A stretch of 64,000 nt of DNA from Acidobacteriaceae bacterium dw_441 (GTDB lineage: Bacteria > Acidobacteriota > Terriglobia > Terriglobales > Acidobacteriaceae), in NCBI GenBank assembly GCA_018449715.1, contig JAAVVA010000001.1:744001-808000 (forward strand). The letters are read 5' to 3'. A program made the position numbers and the translations under genes. Of the stretch, positions 37,859 through 45,603 are shown one piece after another. The notes beneath the pieces were generated by a model that saw nothing but the letters and a program-made list of their open reading frames with translations, searched no databases and was not told the origin of the DNA. Position 1 is the stretch's first letter; every line of letters starts with the position of its first letter.

Positions 37859-38707
37859 GTGCCCGTGCCACATGTGTACTGGACGGACAATCTGAATCCC
37901 TGGATCGTTCATTTTGGCGGTGACTTTGGGATAAAGTGGTACGGCGTCGCCTACATGCTGGGCTTCTTCAGTGCCTTTTTGATCTGGAACAGATGGGCGC
38001 GAAAGGGGCTGCTGCCTCTCAATGCCGATGATCTACTGGCTCTGCTGACGTACGCGATTGTGGGAGTCATGGTAGGAGGGCGACTTGGATACTGCCTTCT
38101 TTATAACCTCGACGAGGTCCGCCAAAACCCGCTTGAGATCCTTGCTGTCTGGCACGGCGGGATGGCGAGCCACGGTGGCATCGCTGGGCTTATCTGCGCG
38201 ATCTGGGTCTTTGCCCGCGTACGAGAGCTGAATCCCTGGACGATCCTGGACGCTGCGGCCGCAGTTGGGCCTCTGGGCATCGCTTTCGGGAGAATCGCGA
38301 ACTTCATCAACGGAGAACTCTGGGGCCGCCCGTCTACAGTTCCCTGGGCGGTGATCTTTCCCGATGCTCCGCTTGTTAATGGAGTCGAGGTCCCACGTCA
38401 CCCCAGTCAACTCTATGCTGCCGGGATCGAGGGAATCGTTCTTCTGTTTGTCGCTCAGTGGATGTTTCATCGCCAGAGCCGACCGGGTATGACGACGGCA
38501 GTGGTTTGCATCGCCTATGGAGTCGGTCGATTTATCGATGAATTCTGGAGAGAGCCGGATGTGGGGCAGCCGGTCTTCTGGGGCTGGATGAGCAAGGGGC
38601 AGCTTCTGACCATCCCCATGATCCTCTGCGGCGTTGCTCTGTGGATCTGGAGATCATCTGCCGATGATCGGAAACCCCAGATAACCGAGGATGCGCAGGA
38701 AAGCTGA
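37859..38707 (+). CDS. lgt: Prolipoprotein diacylglyceryl transferase
   Basis: 282 residues. Transfers diacylglycerol from phosphatidylglycerol to the lipobox Cys of prolipoproteins at the inner membrane. Family signatures: IKWYGVAYMLGF, GGRLGYCLLYN, the essential WHGGMASHGG, GRIANFINGELWGRPS and a late YGVGRFIDEFWREPD. About seven membrane helices. The start is GTG at 37859; the upstream ribosome binding site is weak (AGGG about 8 bases before). It is divergent from the Fur gene and followed by a hairpin. Confidence 0.93.
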   Translation: MPVPHVYWTDNLNPWIVHFGGDFGIKWYGVAYMLGFFSAFLIWNRWARKGLLPLNADDLLALLTYAIVGVMVGGRLGYCLLYNLDEVRQNPLEILAVWHGGMASHGGIAGLICAIWVFARVRELNPWTILDAAAAVGPLGIAFGRIANFINGELWGRPSTVPWAVIFPDAPLVNGVEVPRHPSQLYAAGIEGIVLLFVAQWMFHRQSRPGMTTAVVCIAYGVGRFIDEFWREPDVGQPVFWGWMSKGQLLTIPMILCGVALWIWRSSADDRKPQITEDAQES

Positions 38708-38713
38708 AGGCTG

Positions 38714-38741
38714 CTTCTGCTGGGGTGTACCCCAGCAGAAG
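38714..38741. terminator. Terminator-like hairpin between lgt and the S9 peptidase
   Basis: CTTCTGCTGGGG (38714-38725), loop TGTA, CCCCAGCAGAAG (38730-38741): a perfect 12-bp stem 7 bases after the lgt stop and 24 bases before the end of the convergent peptidase gene. It lacks a T-tract on either strand but is well placed to end both. Confidence 0.6.
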
Positions 38742-38765
38742 GAAGAACGCCAGCAAGAGCGCGGT

Positions 38766-40772
38766 TTACTTACTGGTAACGGTGACAGACTTCGGATCGA
38801 CCGTAATCTCCGTCAGTCGTTTCGCAACATCTTCGGGCACCTGCTCCTGATACCTTCCCTTCAACTGCGTGGCAAGGAACTTCTCCATTGCGGCGATCAT
38901 CGCCAGGTTGTTGATGGGCCGATGAAAGCCGTGGCCCTCGTCGGGAGCCACCAGATACTCCACCGGAATTCCGTGATCGCGCACCGCGGCGACGATCTGG
39001 TCACTCTCTCGCTTGTTCACGCGCGGATCGTTCGCTCCCTGCACAATCATCAAGGGTGTCCGTATCTTGCTGGCTGAGTTCAGAGGACTTTCAGCTTCAA
39101 GTAATGCCTTACCAGCGGAAGTAGTCGGATCTGCCATGCGGGTGTACATCTGCTTCCGTCCAGCCTCCCAGTAGGGAGGGATGGAATTCAGCAATGTGAT
39201 GAGGTTGGACGGTCCCACGATTGAGACAGCTCCCGCATAGAGGTCCGGTGTAAAGGCCACCCCTGCCAGCGCGGCATAGCCGCCGTAGGAGCCTCCAGAG
39301 ATGCCGACACGCTTCGGGTCCACCGTGCCCTGAGCCACTAGGTACTTCACTCCCCAGGTCAGATCGTCCTGCATGGTTCTTCCCCACTCGCCGTTACCGG
39401 CGTTGAGGAAGCGCTTGCCGAAGCCCGTGGAGCCACGGAAGTTCGGCTGAAGGACGGCGTACCCACGGTTGGCGAAGAACTGGGCGAAGGTGTCGTAGCC
39501 CCATGAGTCACGGACCCATGGCCCACCGTGTGGGTAGACAAGCAGGGGTAGGCTCTTTGCTGCAACCCCCTTCGGCAGCGTGAGATAAGCAGAGATCTCC
39601 GTCCCATCGGAGGATGGGTAATGGATCGTAGTCATCGTTGCCAGGGCATCACGTGGAATCTCTTCCCGTATGCGGTACTGCAGATTCAACGCCTTTGTCT
39701 TTCGATTGAAGACGTAGGTCTCACCTGGCTCTGTATCACTCGACGCACTTACGATCCAGACCTGCTCGTCTTTGCTATGAGAGCCGAAGTGGACCTCCTT
39801 GTTGGGTAACTTGCTCCGGAGCCAATCGTAATTCTGCTCAAAGGCTTTGTCCTTCCAGTACCAACGCGGTTTGTCGTCCTCATAGATCGTTGCAAGTAGA
39901 CGATGATCAACATCGGAAAAGAGGGCATCCCCAAGGTCGACACGCTTCTCTGGGTCACTCTCAACCGTCGTTACCCCGGTTGCCGGATCGAGAAGCTCCA
40001 GATCTGTCAGATCGTGCTCCCCTTTATTGGAGGAGAGGTAGACCTGTTTATTGTCGGCTGTGAACTCCAGGGTGTCGCAGCTCTCGAGGACAGAGCACTG
40101 ATAGATCGGGTGAAATCCATCGCTATCGACTCGCAGAATTACGGTGTCTCCTGCTGACGTCGTCTTCGCCGCAAGCCGCAGCTTGCCCTCATGATCGAAG
40201 ACCCAATCGGCGATCTCTTCTGTGTTTTTGCGCAGCAACTGTCGCTCACCCGTTGAGAGTGTGAGTCTATACAGGTCGTGCCAGGCCTTGTCCCGATCGT
40301 TGAGCCCGATATAGATGACGTTGGGCGTATTCTTCGGCACGGCATAGATCATAGCCCGCACGCCCTGAGCATGGGTCAGGTTGCGAGTCGGAGGGACTCC
40401 CGTCGACGGCTCTGCAGACGCGCGCGGGTCGATGGCGTAGACATTGAAGTTCTCATCGCCATCCTTGTCCTGGGAGTAGAGGATGTACTTGCTGTCGCGG
40501 GTCCAGAAGTACCCAGAGATCGGTCGCGTCGATTCGGCGCTCACGGGCTTCGCGGCGTCGAAGGGTTCTTCAATCTTCTTGACCCAGATATTTCGTGTGC
40601 CCTTATAGGGCTTCAGGAAGGAGATCCACTCTCCGTCGGGGGAGATCTGCGCGCCGCTGATCTGTACTTCTCCAAAGAACAGGTTGCGGTCAAGAATCGG
40701 GGGCATCTCGGCATACGAAGTCAGAACAGGCATAAGTACCAGTAGAACAAAAGCTCGCCAAAAAACCCTCAT
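38766..40772 (-). CDS. S9 family prolyl oligopeptidase-type peptidase, exported
   Basis: 668 residues from MRVFWRAFVLLVLMP (start at 40772 gives a clean signal peptide; 40790 is also possible). The N-terminal ~400 residues form a beta-propeller with TolB-like repeats (ISPDGEWISFLKP, WTRDSKYILYSQDKDGDENF). The C-terminal alpha/beta hydrolase has the Ser in GGSYGGYAALAG (near residue 490), Asp in VQGANDPRV (near 580) and His in PDEGHGF (near 613). Family members remove dipeptides or acyl-amino acids from short peptides. It would act in the periplasm. Confidence 0.92.
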   Translation of the reverse strand: MRVFWRAFVLLVLMPVLTSYAEMPPILDRNLFFGEVQISGAQISPDGEWISFLKPYKGTRNIWVKKIEEPFDAAKPVSAESTRPISGYFWTRDSKYILYSQDKDGDENFNVYAIDPRASAEPSTGVPPTRNLTHAQGVRAMIYAVPKNTPNVIYIGLNDRDKAWHDLYRLTLSTGERQLLRKNTEEIADWVFDHEGKLRLAAKTTSAGDTVILRVDSDGFHPIYQCSVLESCDTLEFTADNKQVYLSSNKGEHDLTDLELLDPATGVTTVESDPEKRVDLGDALFSDVDHRLLATIYEDDKPRWYWKDKAFEQNYDWLRSKLPNKEVHFGSHSKDEQVWIVSASSDTEPGETYVFNRKTKALNLQYRIREEIPRDALATMTTIHYPSSDGTEISAYLTLPKGVAAKSLPLLVYPHGGPWVRDSWGYDTFAQFFANRGYAVLQPNFRGSTGFGKRFLNAGNGEWGRTMQDDLTWGVKYLVAQGTVDPKRVGISGGSYGGYAALAGVAFTPDLYAGAVSIVGPSNLITLLNSIPPYWEAGRKQMYTRMADPTTSAGKALLEAESPLNSASKIRTPLMIVQGANDPRVNKRESDQIVAAVRDHGIPVEYLVAPDEGHGFHRPINNLAMIAAMEKFLATQLKGRYQEQVPEDVAKRLTEITVDPKSVTVTSK

Positions 40773-40911
40773 CCAGCCTCCAACTCTCATGCCTGCTTTG
40801 TTGCGAGAGTATTATCAGTATCATTATTCTGTACTGGAAAGACAACTGCGCCCATCACATTGGCTGGGAGTCCGATCCCGGTACGTCTTGCCGCTATACG
40901 AGGAGAATGAA

Positions 40912-41436
40912 ATGCTACGTCGTTCGCTCTTGATCCCCTCCGTCCTCTTATTGAGTTCAGCTGCGTTCTGTCAGAGTCCCACGACAGCACATACGAGTGC
41001 TCTCAAGGGAGCAGACGGCAGTTCAATCGGTCAGATTATGGTCACACCTACTCCAAACGGTGTCTTGCTCCGGGTTGAAGCAAAGGGTTTGACCCCGGGC
41101 TGGCACGGTATGCACTTCCACGAAAACGGCGATTGCAGCGATGCGGCCTTCAAAAGCGCCGGGGCTCACGTTCATGCAAAGACGCCGGTGGTTCATGGCT
41201 TATTGAACGCAGATGCCAACGATGCGGGCGACCTGCCGAATCTGTATGTTGCCGCTGACGGGACGGCGAGGGTTGAGCTTTATTCAACCCTCGTGACCCT
41301 CAATGGAGACGGAAGCCACCCAGCACTTCTCGATGCGGATGGTTCAGCTCTGGTGATTCATGCCAGTCCGGACGACTACAAGACCCAGCCTATCGGTGGA
41401 GCAGGGGCGAGAGTTGCGTGCGCGGTGATTCAGTAG
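40912..41436 (+). CDS. Cu/Zn superoxide dismutase family protein, exported
   Basis: 174 residues. The start at 40912 is chosen because AGGAG (40901-40905) lies six bases upstream and a signal peptide follows (MLRRSLLIPSVLLLSSAAFC). Copper-site residues are visible in GMHFHENGDC, AGAHVH and VIHASPDDY; zinc-site residues in VVHG and AGDLPN. Where the classical family has a His three residues before the zinc Asp, this one has Asp (DAGD). That variant occurs in some bacterial relatives, so activity is likely but not certain. It probably detoxifies superoxide in the periplasm. It starts the metal-related gene island. Confidence 0.85.
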   Translation: MLRRSLLIPSVLLLSSAAFCQSPTTAHTSALKGADGSSIGQIMVTPTPNGVLLRVEAKGLTPGWHGMHFHENGDCSDAAFKSAGAHVHAKTPVVHGLLNADANDAGDLPNLYVAADGTARVELYSTLVTLNGDGSHPALLDADGSALVIHASPDDYKTQPIGGAGARVACAVIQ

Positions 41437-41516
41437 CGGATAGATCAACGCTGACCGAACTGGATTGGGCTAGGGTGTTATTGATACGGAGTTATCATTA
41501 GAAAGAAGTCAGTCCT

Positions 41517-42254
41517 TTGCCCATTCCCAGTCTACTGTTGATCATTCCTGTAGTCTCGACGCTCGTGGGCGGGTTGGTCGCTGTCCGTTTTCGTCATTTC
41601 ACGAATATGATGGTGGCGAGTGGAGCGGGTCTGCTGCTGGGGGCCGCATTTCTGGATCTTATGCCGGAGGCGATCGCTCTTGGTGCACCCGCAGGTATCT
41701 CCGCAGCGAATGTCCTGACGCTCACCCTCGTCTCATTGTTGCTGTTCTTTGGCATTGAGAACTGCCTCGACGCGATGAGCGCGAAGCAGGGAAGTCACGG
41801 CTCTCAAAAGACGGTAGGGCGGATTGCAGGGTCCATGCTGATCTTCCACAGCTTCCGTGATGGGATGGCGATCGGGGCGTCCTATGTGGCCTCTCATCCG
41901 GCGGGGTATGCGGTGGCGCTGGGGATTGCGGCACACGACCTGGGAGACGGAATGAATACGATCCTGTTGACCACTCAAGGGGAGAGGCCAACGAAAGGGG
42001 ATTATCTCTTTCTTGGGGTGGATGCGATCGCGCCGTTGCTCGGCGGACTCACCGCGATGTGGTGGTTCTCATCGATGAAGAACTCAGTACTCTTGCTGGC
42101 TTTGGCTGCGGGCTTCTTTATTCAGATGGCGGCGAGCGATTTTCTTCCGGAGGTTCGTCACTGCAAGGGATCGCGCAGGGTTCTTCTTCCACTGGTCGCG
42201 CTTGGGTCGATGGTCATCTATGTGGCCAATCTGTTGATCGGCCGCTGGCAATAG
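41517..42254 (+). CDS. ZIP family metal transporter
   Basis: 245 residues from a TTG start with a weak purine-rich upstream site. About eight membrane helices. The metal-translocating helix pair is recognisable in FHSFRDGMAIGASYV (HxxxDG) and GIAAHDLGDGMNTILL. Early MMVASGAGLLLGAAFLDLMP matches the family's helix 2 with its conserved PEA. ZIP proteins bring Zn2+, Fe2+ or Mn2+ into the cytoplasm. It faces a His-rich ArsR regulator across a shared terminator, next to an exporter, suggesting zinc homeostasis. Confidence 0.85.
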   Translation: MPIPSLLLIIPVVSTLVGGLVAVRFRHFTNMMVASGAGLLLGAAFLDLMPEAIALGAPAGISAANVLTLTLVSLLLFFGIENCLDAMSAKQGSHGSQKTVGRIAGSMLIFHSFRDGMAIGASYVASHPAGYAVALGIAAHDLGDGMNTILLTTQGERPTKGDYLFLGVDAIAPLLGGLTAMWWFSSMKNSVLLLALAAGFFIQMAASDFLPEVRHCKGSRRVLLPLVALGSMVIYVANLLIGRWQ

Positions 42255-42256
42255 CA

Positions 42257-42287
42257 AAAAGCGGAAGCATTGAACGCTTCCGCTTTT
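42257..42287. terminator. Bidirectional rho-independent terminator
   Basis: AAAAGCGGAAGC (42257-42268), loop of seven, GCTTCCGCTTTT (42276-42287): a perfect 12-bp stem with A-run on one side and T-run on the other, so it works for both the ZIP gene and the convergent ArsR gene. Confidence 0.85.
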
Positions 42288-42306
42288 GCCTGGCGCAGAC
42301 CTGCGG

Positions 42307-43071
42307 TTAGCTCGCGAGCTGTACGGTTCCGTGATTGTCGCAGTGGTCGCCATCCGGGTGGTGCAGGTGACCGTTGACCAGATAGTCGACGTGATCTCCG
42401 TGAGGAACTGCCTCATGACCGCAGTCGGCCCCATGCTTGTGCTCTGGGCCGTGCCCGTCACAGACGTGACCGTTCGTACAGTCGGCAGGATTTGCGGAGC
42501 TTACTTCGAGCTTATGCTCGTCGATGTGGCCATCGTGAAGCGAGTGGAGATGTCCATCATGCAGGTAGTCGGTGTGGTCGTTGTGAACGATCGCAGTGTG
42601 GCCGCAATCCTTGCCATGCTGATGGGGGTGGTTCTCGTGGATCTCGTGCTGAGTCGACATGGATCGATTTCCTTTAAAGAGCGCCAGAAGGCGTGCGTTG
42701 AATGCTGCGGGGGCGGTTGATGGCTGTTCGGAGGCATGCGCCAGACCATTGAAGACAAGGTCCAGGACGTGCTGGTCGGCCAGATAGTAGAGGATGTGTT
42801 TTCCGTCACGTCTGCGCCCGACGATATTGTCGGAGCGCAGGACACGAAGGCGTTGCGAGATGACCGTGATGGACTCACCCTCAAGCTCAGCAAGCTCCGT
42901 GACACAGGCTTCGCCCTGGGCCAGACGTGCCAGCAGCCGAATCCTCGCGGGCTCGCCGAGCGCGCGGAAGATCCTTGCGGTCCGTTCAATAGCTGGTTCG
43001 TCGACGGGGATATGAAGACGGTGAGAGGCGTGGCTTTCGGCAGAACAGGCGGGCTTTGCTTCAGTCTCCAC
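42307..43071 (-). CDS. ArsR/SmtB-type metalloregulator with a long His-rich metal-binding tail
   Basis: 254 residues from GTG at 43071. Residues ~25-115 are an ArsR/SmtB winged helix (ARIFRALGEPARIRLLARLA, ACVTELAELEGESITVISQR, LRVLRSDNIVGRRRDGKHIL, YYLADQHVLDLV). From residue 138 comes a tail of about 115 residues with some 30 His and several Cys, built from two repeats (HGKDCGH, then VHNDHTDYLHDGHLH; HGADCGH, then PHGDHVDYLVNGHLHH). ArsR-family sensors are usually about 100-130 residues. The second part begins at an internal in-frame ATG (42660) preceded by AAAGGAAA, so it may also be made as a separate metal-buffer protein. Neighbours (ZIP, CDF) point to zinc. Confidence 0.85.
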   Translation of the reverse strand: METEAKPACSAESHASHRLHIPVDEPAIERTARIFRALGEPARIRLLARLAQGEACVTELAELEGESITVISQRLRVLRSDNIVGRRRDGKHILYYLADQHVLDLVFNGLAHASEQPSTAPAAFNARLLALFKGNRSMSTQHEIHENHPHQHGKDCGHTAIVHNDHTDYLHDGHLHSLHDGHIDEHKLEVSSANPADCTNGHVCDGHGPEHKHGADCGHEAVPHGDHVDYLVNGHLHHPDGDHCDNHGTVQLAS

Positions 43072-43084
43072 AAAACAACAATAT

Positions 43085-43117
43085 CATAATTGCACAGTTA
43101 TGCAAGTGTTTTTGCAT
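43085..43117. promoter_or_regulatory. Inverted repeats upstream of the ArsR gene, probable operator
   Basis: Two small palindromes lie in the AT-rich 90 bp between the CDF gene end and the ArsR start: CATAA (43085-43089)/TTATG (43098-43102), and ATGCAA (43100-43105)/TTGCAT (43112-43117). ArsR/SmtB repressors bind imperfect inverted repeats overlapping their own promoter, so this is the likely autoregulatory site. Confidence 0.5.
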
Positions 43118-43161
43118 CATTGTTATGAATAGTATAGCGGCTCTAGAGGGACCACGGTGGG

Positions 43162-43809
43162 CTAGTGGTGATGCGAGTGGTGCGTGCAGCAGGCTTCTCC
43201 TCGGAGAGAGAGCGTCCCGGCCCTAATGAGGAGCGGAACGAGCAGCAGCGCAGCGGCTCCATCCGCCCAGCCGATCCCGAATGTGGCATGAAGCACGAGT
43301 CCGAAGAGGACGATCATCGCCTGATACATGCAGAAGTTGGTCTGTTTGGCATCGGTCATCATAGCGGTACTGTTGAGGGCGTGACCGACCTGGCGCTTGG
43401 CGCGGGAGAGGAAGGGCATGAAGATTACTGCCGCTGTGGTTACAGCGATTCCAACCCAGGTTGTCTCGGAGCTCCGGTGGTTTACAAGATTGAATCCCGC
43501 CTCGATCGAGACATATGCCGCCAGGACCAACAGGCAGACGCCGGCGATGCGCAGGCTGACATGCTCGGCGCGATGGCGCCGGTGATGGTCCATCTCGTGC
43601 GACATCCTCCACATCAGCGCGGTGCCGGAGACTACTTCGATGAGGGAATCGAAACCGAATCCGGCGAGCGAGACGCTATGCGACTTCATTGCGGTGACGA
43701 GTGCGATCGTAGCTTCGAGAACCGCCCAGCCGATCGTGAACAGTTCGAGGTAGTGCCCGCGGCGAGCGATCGCTGCCCGGTCTAAATCAGAGACAATAAC
43801 GGTTGCCAT
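43162..43809 (-). CDS. Cation transporter, CDF-like membrane domain with His tail
   Basis: 215 residues, about six membrane helices. The stretch SHSVSLAGFGFDSLIEVVSG matches the metal-site helix of cation diffusion facilitators (Asp present), and a late MMTDAKQTNFCMYQAM segment also fits. The usual cytoplasmic C-terminal domain is absent; instead the protein ends in CCTHHSHHH, a probable metal-binding tail. GGAAG lies five bases before the ATG at 43809. It is upstream of, and codirectional with, the ArsR regulator. Likely exports Zn2+ or a similar ion. Confidence 0.8.
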   Translation of the reverse strand: MATVIVSDLDRAAIARRGHYLELFTIGWAVLEATIALVTAMKSHSVSLAGFGFDSLIEVVSGTALMWRMSHEMDHHRRHRAEHVSLRIAGVCLLVLAAYVSIEAGFNLVNHRSSETTWVGIAVTTAAVIFMPFLSRAKRQVGHALNSTAMMTDAKQTNFCMYQAMIVLFGLVLHATFGIGWADGAAALLLVPLLIRAGTLSLRGEACCTHHSHHH

Positions 43810-43923
43810 GAAGCTTCCTTGCGCTCAATCGGAGCGAGTAACAGCGTTGCGAGAGATGCCGAGGGAGTTTCGGTGTGATGGTCTTCTTGCTGGACCGTAG
43901 ACACGAACCCTGGCGAGGCAATG

Positions 43924-44220
43924 CTAGGCGCAGGAGATGGCGTATGGGGGCGGGCGAATCGCGCAGGCCCTCACTGAAAGAGAGCCTGGTCGTTCAGACT
44001 GTTCTTCTGTAGGAAACAGGGTGCTCCACCAGGAAAGACTGACCGCGAATGCAACGATGACGGCCACAAGAGTCGCCCCGAGCATACATGCGGCGCAAGG
44101 TGCGTCTCCCTGCCCCTCGGAGGAGAGGTGAATGTGGCCGGCCGATGCCGTCAAAGCGCAAAACACACAAAGCAGGAGGATCGTCGCTAAGAGAGCGCGC
44201 GTCCTCGCTGTTTCGGTCAC
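43924..44220 (-). CDS. Small exported or membrane protein with Cys/His motif
   Basis: 98 residues from GTG at 44220. Signal-like helix (ALLATILLLCVFCALTASA), then GHIHLSSEGQGDAPCAACML, a second hydrophobic helix (ATLVAVIVAFAVSLSWWS) and a tail rich in Pro. The His-x-His and CxxC are reminiscent of small periplasmic metal-associated proteins (DUF2946-like), but the match is loose. Its start overlaps the 3' end of a CsoR-like fragment. Being between metal transport genes, a metal role is plausible; not proven. Confidence 0.5.
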   Translation of the reverse strand: MTETARTRALLATILLLCVFCALTASAGHIHLSSEGQGDAPCAACMLGATLVAVIVAFAVSLSWWSTLFPTEEQSERPGSLSVRACAIRPPPYAISCA

Positions 44221-44311
44221 CTTGCAGTGCCCGTTCGATTGCCTCGACCTGTCCTTTGATACGGCGGACCCTCCCTAACTGTTTCTTTAAATCTTTAGTG
44301 GTATGGGACAA
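44216..44311 (-). pseudogene. CsoR/RcnR-type metal repressor, N-terminal fragment
   Basis: A TTG start at 44311 with AAAGGAG upstream opens SHTTKDLKKQLGRVRRIKGQ, then VEAIERALQGD. This is the N-terminal helix of the CsoR/FrmR/RcnR copper- or nickel-sensing repressors. After about 32 residues family resemblance stops and the frame continues as the antiparallel-free shadow of the small exported protein. The Cys/His metal ligands and two helices are missing, so it cannot be a working repressor. Confidence 0.65.
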
Positions 44312-44379
44312 GGGCTCTCCTTTCAGGAAATCTGTCTATCTCACGTTATGTAAGACGAACCTCATTGTTGCAAAGGAGT

Positions 44380-44454
44380 TGGTGGCGCGGGCCGGACTCG
44401 AACCGGCGCATAAGAGCTTTGATGGCTCCTCCCTTACCTCTTGGGTACCGCGCC
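44380..44454 (-). tRNA. tRNA-Cys-like gene with anticodon UCA (opal)
   Basis: Minus strand, 72 nt plus encoded CCA. Acceptor GGCGCGG/CCGCGCC (7 bp), D-arm CCC-AAGAGGTAA-GGG, anticodon stem GGAGC/GCTCT with loop CATCAAA, five-base variable region, T-arm GCCGG-TTCGAGT-CCGGC, then A and CCA. The D-arm, loop ending CAAA and T-arm resemble bacterial tRNA-Cys (loop CTGCAAA). Here the anticodon reads TCA instead of GCA, position 33 is A instead of the near-universal T, and the discriminator is A instead of the Cys-specific T. It could be an opal suppressor, a decayed tRNA or a regulatory RNA. The structure is seen; the role is unknown. Confidence 0.7.
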
Positions 44455-44539
44455 CGTTGGGACCTCCGCGCTTCCAGCCGCTTTCAAACTCCACGGCAAT
44501 GGGCGGAGACCTAAATACGTCCGCTCTGAATCCCTTTGT

Positions 44540-45076
44540 TTAGGGATAGCGGATGCTGCGGTCGTGTCCTTCCGCTCCACAGGCGAAGTCCAGCGACCCG
44601 GCAAAGAGTAGAAGTCCGAGAGGGAGTGCAATCCGATTGATATCGATCCCGGCGAACTCTCCTCCAGCCAGCCCGAACGAGACGATGACCACCAGCACAC
44701 CAAGGTCTCGTGAGGACTGCATCGAACAGGCATCGCCGGCGAGGACAAGTTGTTGGGTTCTGGCCGCCAGGAGGCCATCTGTTCCATCAACCAACATCAT
44801 CCCAAGCGAAAAGACCAGCCCCAGTATCCACGGATTGAGCTGACCGGCTAACAAGATAGCGGATAGCTGGTTTGCCGTCTCAAAGCCCATGCCAAGCAAG
44901 ACACCGAGAAGGAGCTGGCTTGCCTGGAAAAGACGCGGAGGTTTTGGATGCTTGTGCTGTTTCGGTCTCCATAGCCGCCAGAGATTCGCCACTCCAAGCA
45001 GCAGAAGAATCCACGGCGTATAGGGTTCAACATAGCCCGCGAGCAGCTTTCCGAAGCCGACGGCGAGGATCGTCAC
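44540..45076 (-). pseudogene. NixA/HoxN-like nickel-cobalt permease, N-terminus missing
   Basis: The frame from GTG 45076 gives 178 residues; matching sequence extends upstream to about 45115 (GVLFAAGHGIIVTILAVGFG). Family-like segments: LLGMGFETANQLSAILLAG, GMMLVDGTDGLLAAR and VVIVSFGLAGG. The first two helices with the His-x4-Asp-His nickel signature are absent: the sequence upstream becomes the divergent Fur gene. Full members have 270-350 residues. Probably non-functional, though annotation as a short permease is possible. Confidence 0.65.
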
Positions 45077-45120
45077 GATGATCCCATGACCCGCGGCAAA
45101 GAGAACACCATTCCAGCGCG

Positions 45121-45506
45121 ATGGATGAAAACGGGCACAACAAAAGGACGCAATTCGAAGCGCGTTCGTTCTTGAGGATCGCCCACTGTCGCCGGAGGAG
45201 GTTCTCGTGATCGCGCAGGGCTACACGAAGAGCCTGAGCATTGCGACTGCCTATCGGAACATCCATAGTCTTATTGAAGAACGCTGGCTCGAGTCCGTTG
45301 AGATGCCCGGGCAAGTGACTCGATATGAGGTTGCGGGCAAGACTCACCATCATCACTTTCTGTGTCAGAAGTGTGGGAGCGTCTACGATCTTGACGTTTG
45401 CCATGTTCCGAAGGAGATTCCATTGCCGGCAGGGTTTACCTCTACAGGTCACGATTTCTTCGTCTTCGGTGTCTGTTCGGCATGTCCCTTGAGCGAAGTC
45501 CGTTAA
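45121..45506 (+). pseudogene. Fur family repressor with a frameshift just after the start
   Basis: From 45129 the frame reads KRAQQKDAIRSAFVLEDRPL, SPEEVL, IATAYRNIHSLIEERWL, GKTHHHHFLCQKCGSVYDL and CSACPL, matching the Fur at 37301 along its whole length. The only in-frame start is GTG 45207, too far in. ATG 45121 (GATGAAAACGGG) is one base out of frame; adding a single A to its AAAA run gives M-D-E-K-R in register, mirroring M-D-K-R of the other Fur. So either the gene carries a one-base homopolymer deletion or the sequence has an error. Confidence 0.75.
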
Positions 45507-45603
45507 TCCGCTTGAGCGTTCCCTCCTCGCCCTAACGACGGATCGCCAATATCTTCGTGAAGCAACTTGAGCGGCCATAGGTGCGATCAAGGAAGGTGTG
45601 GTC

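Noticed and set aside
44380..44454. Selenocysteine tRNA (selC)
   Set aside because: The anticodon is UCA, but the acceptor is 7 bp, the T-stem 5 bp, the D-stem 3 bp and the variable region only 5 bases. Bacterial tRNA-Sec has a longer acceptor, a long D-stem and a long variable arm. No selA/selB gene or selenoprotein context is visible.
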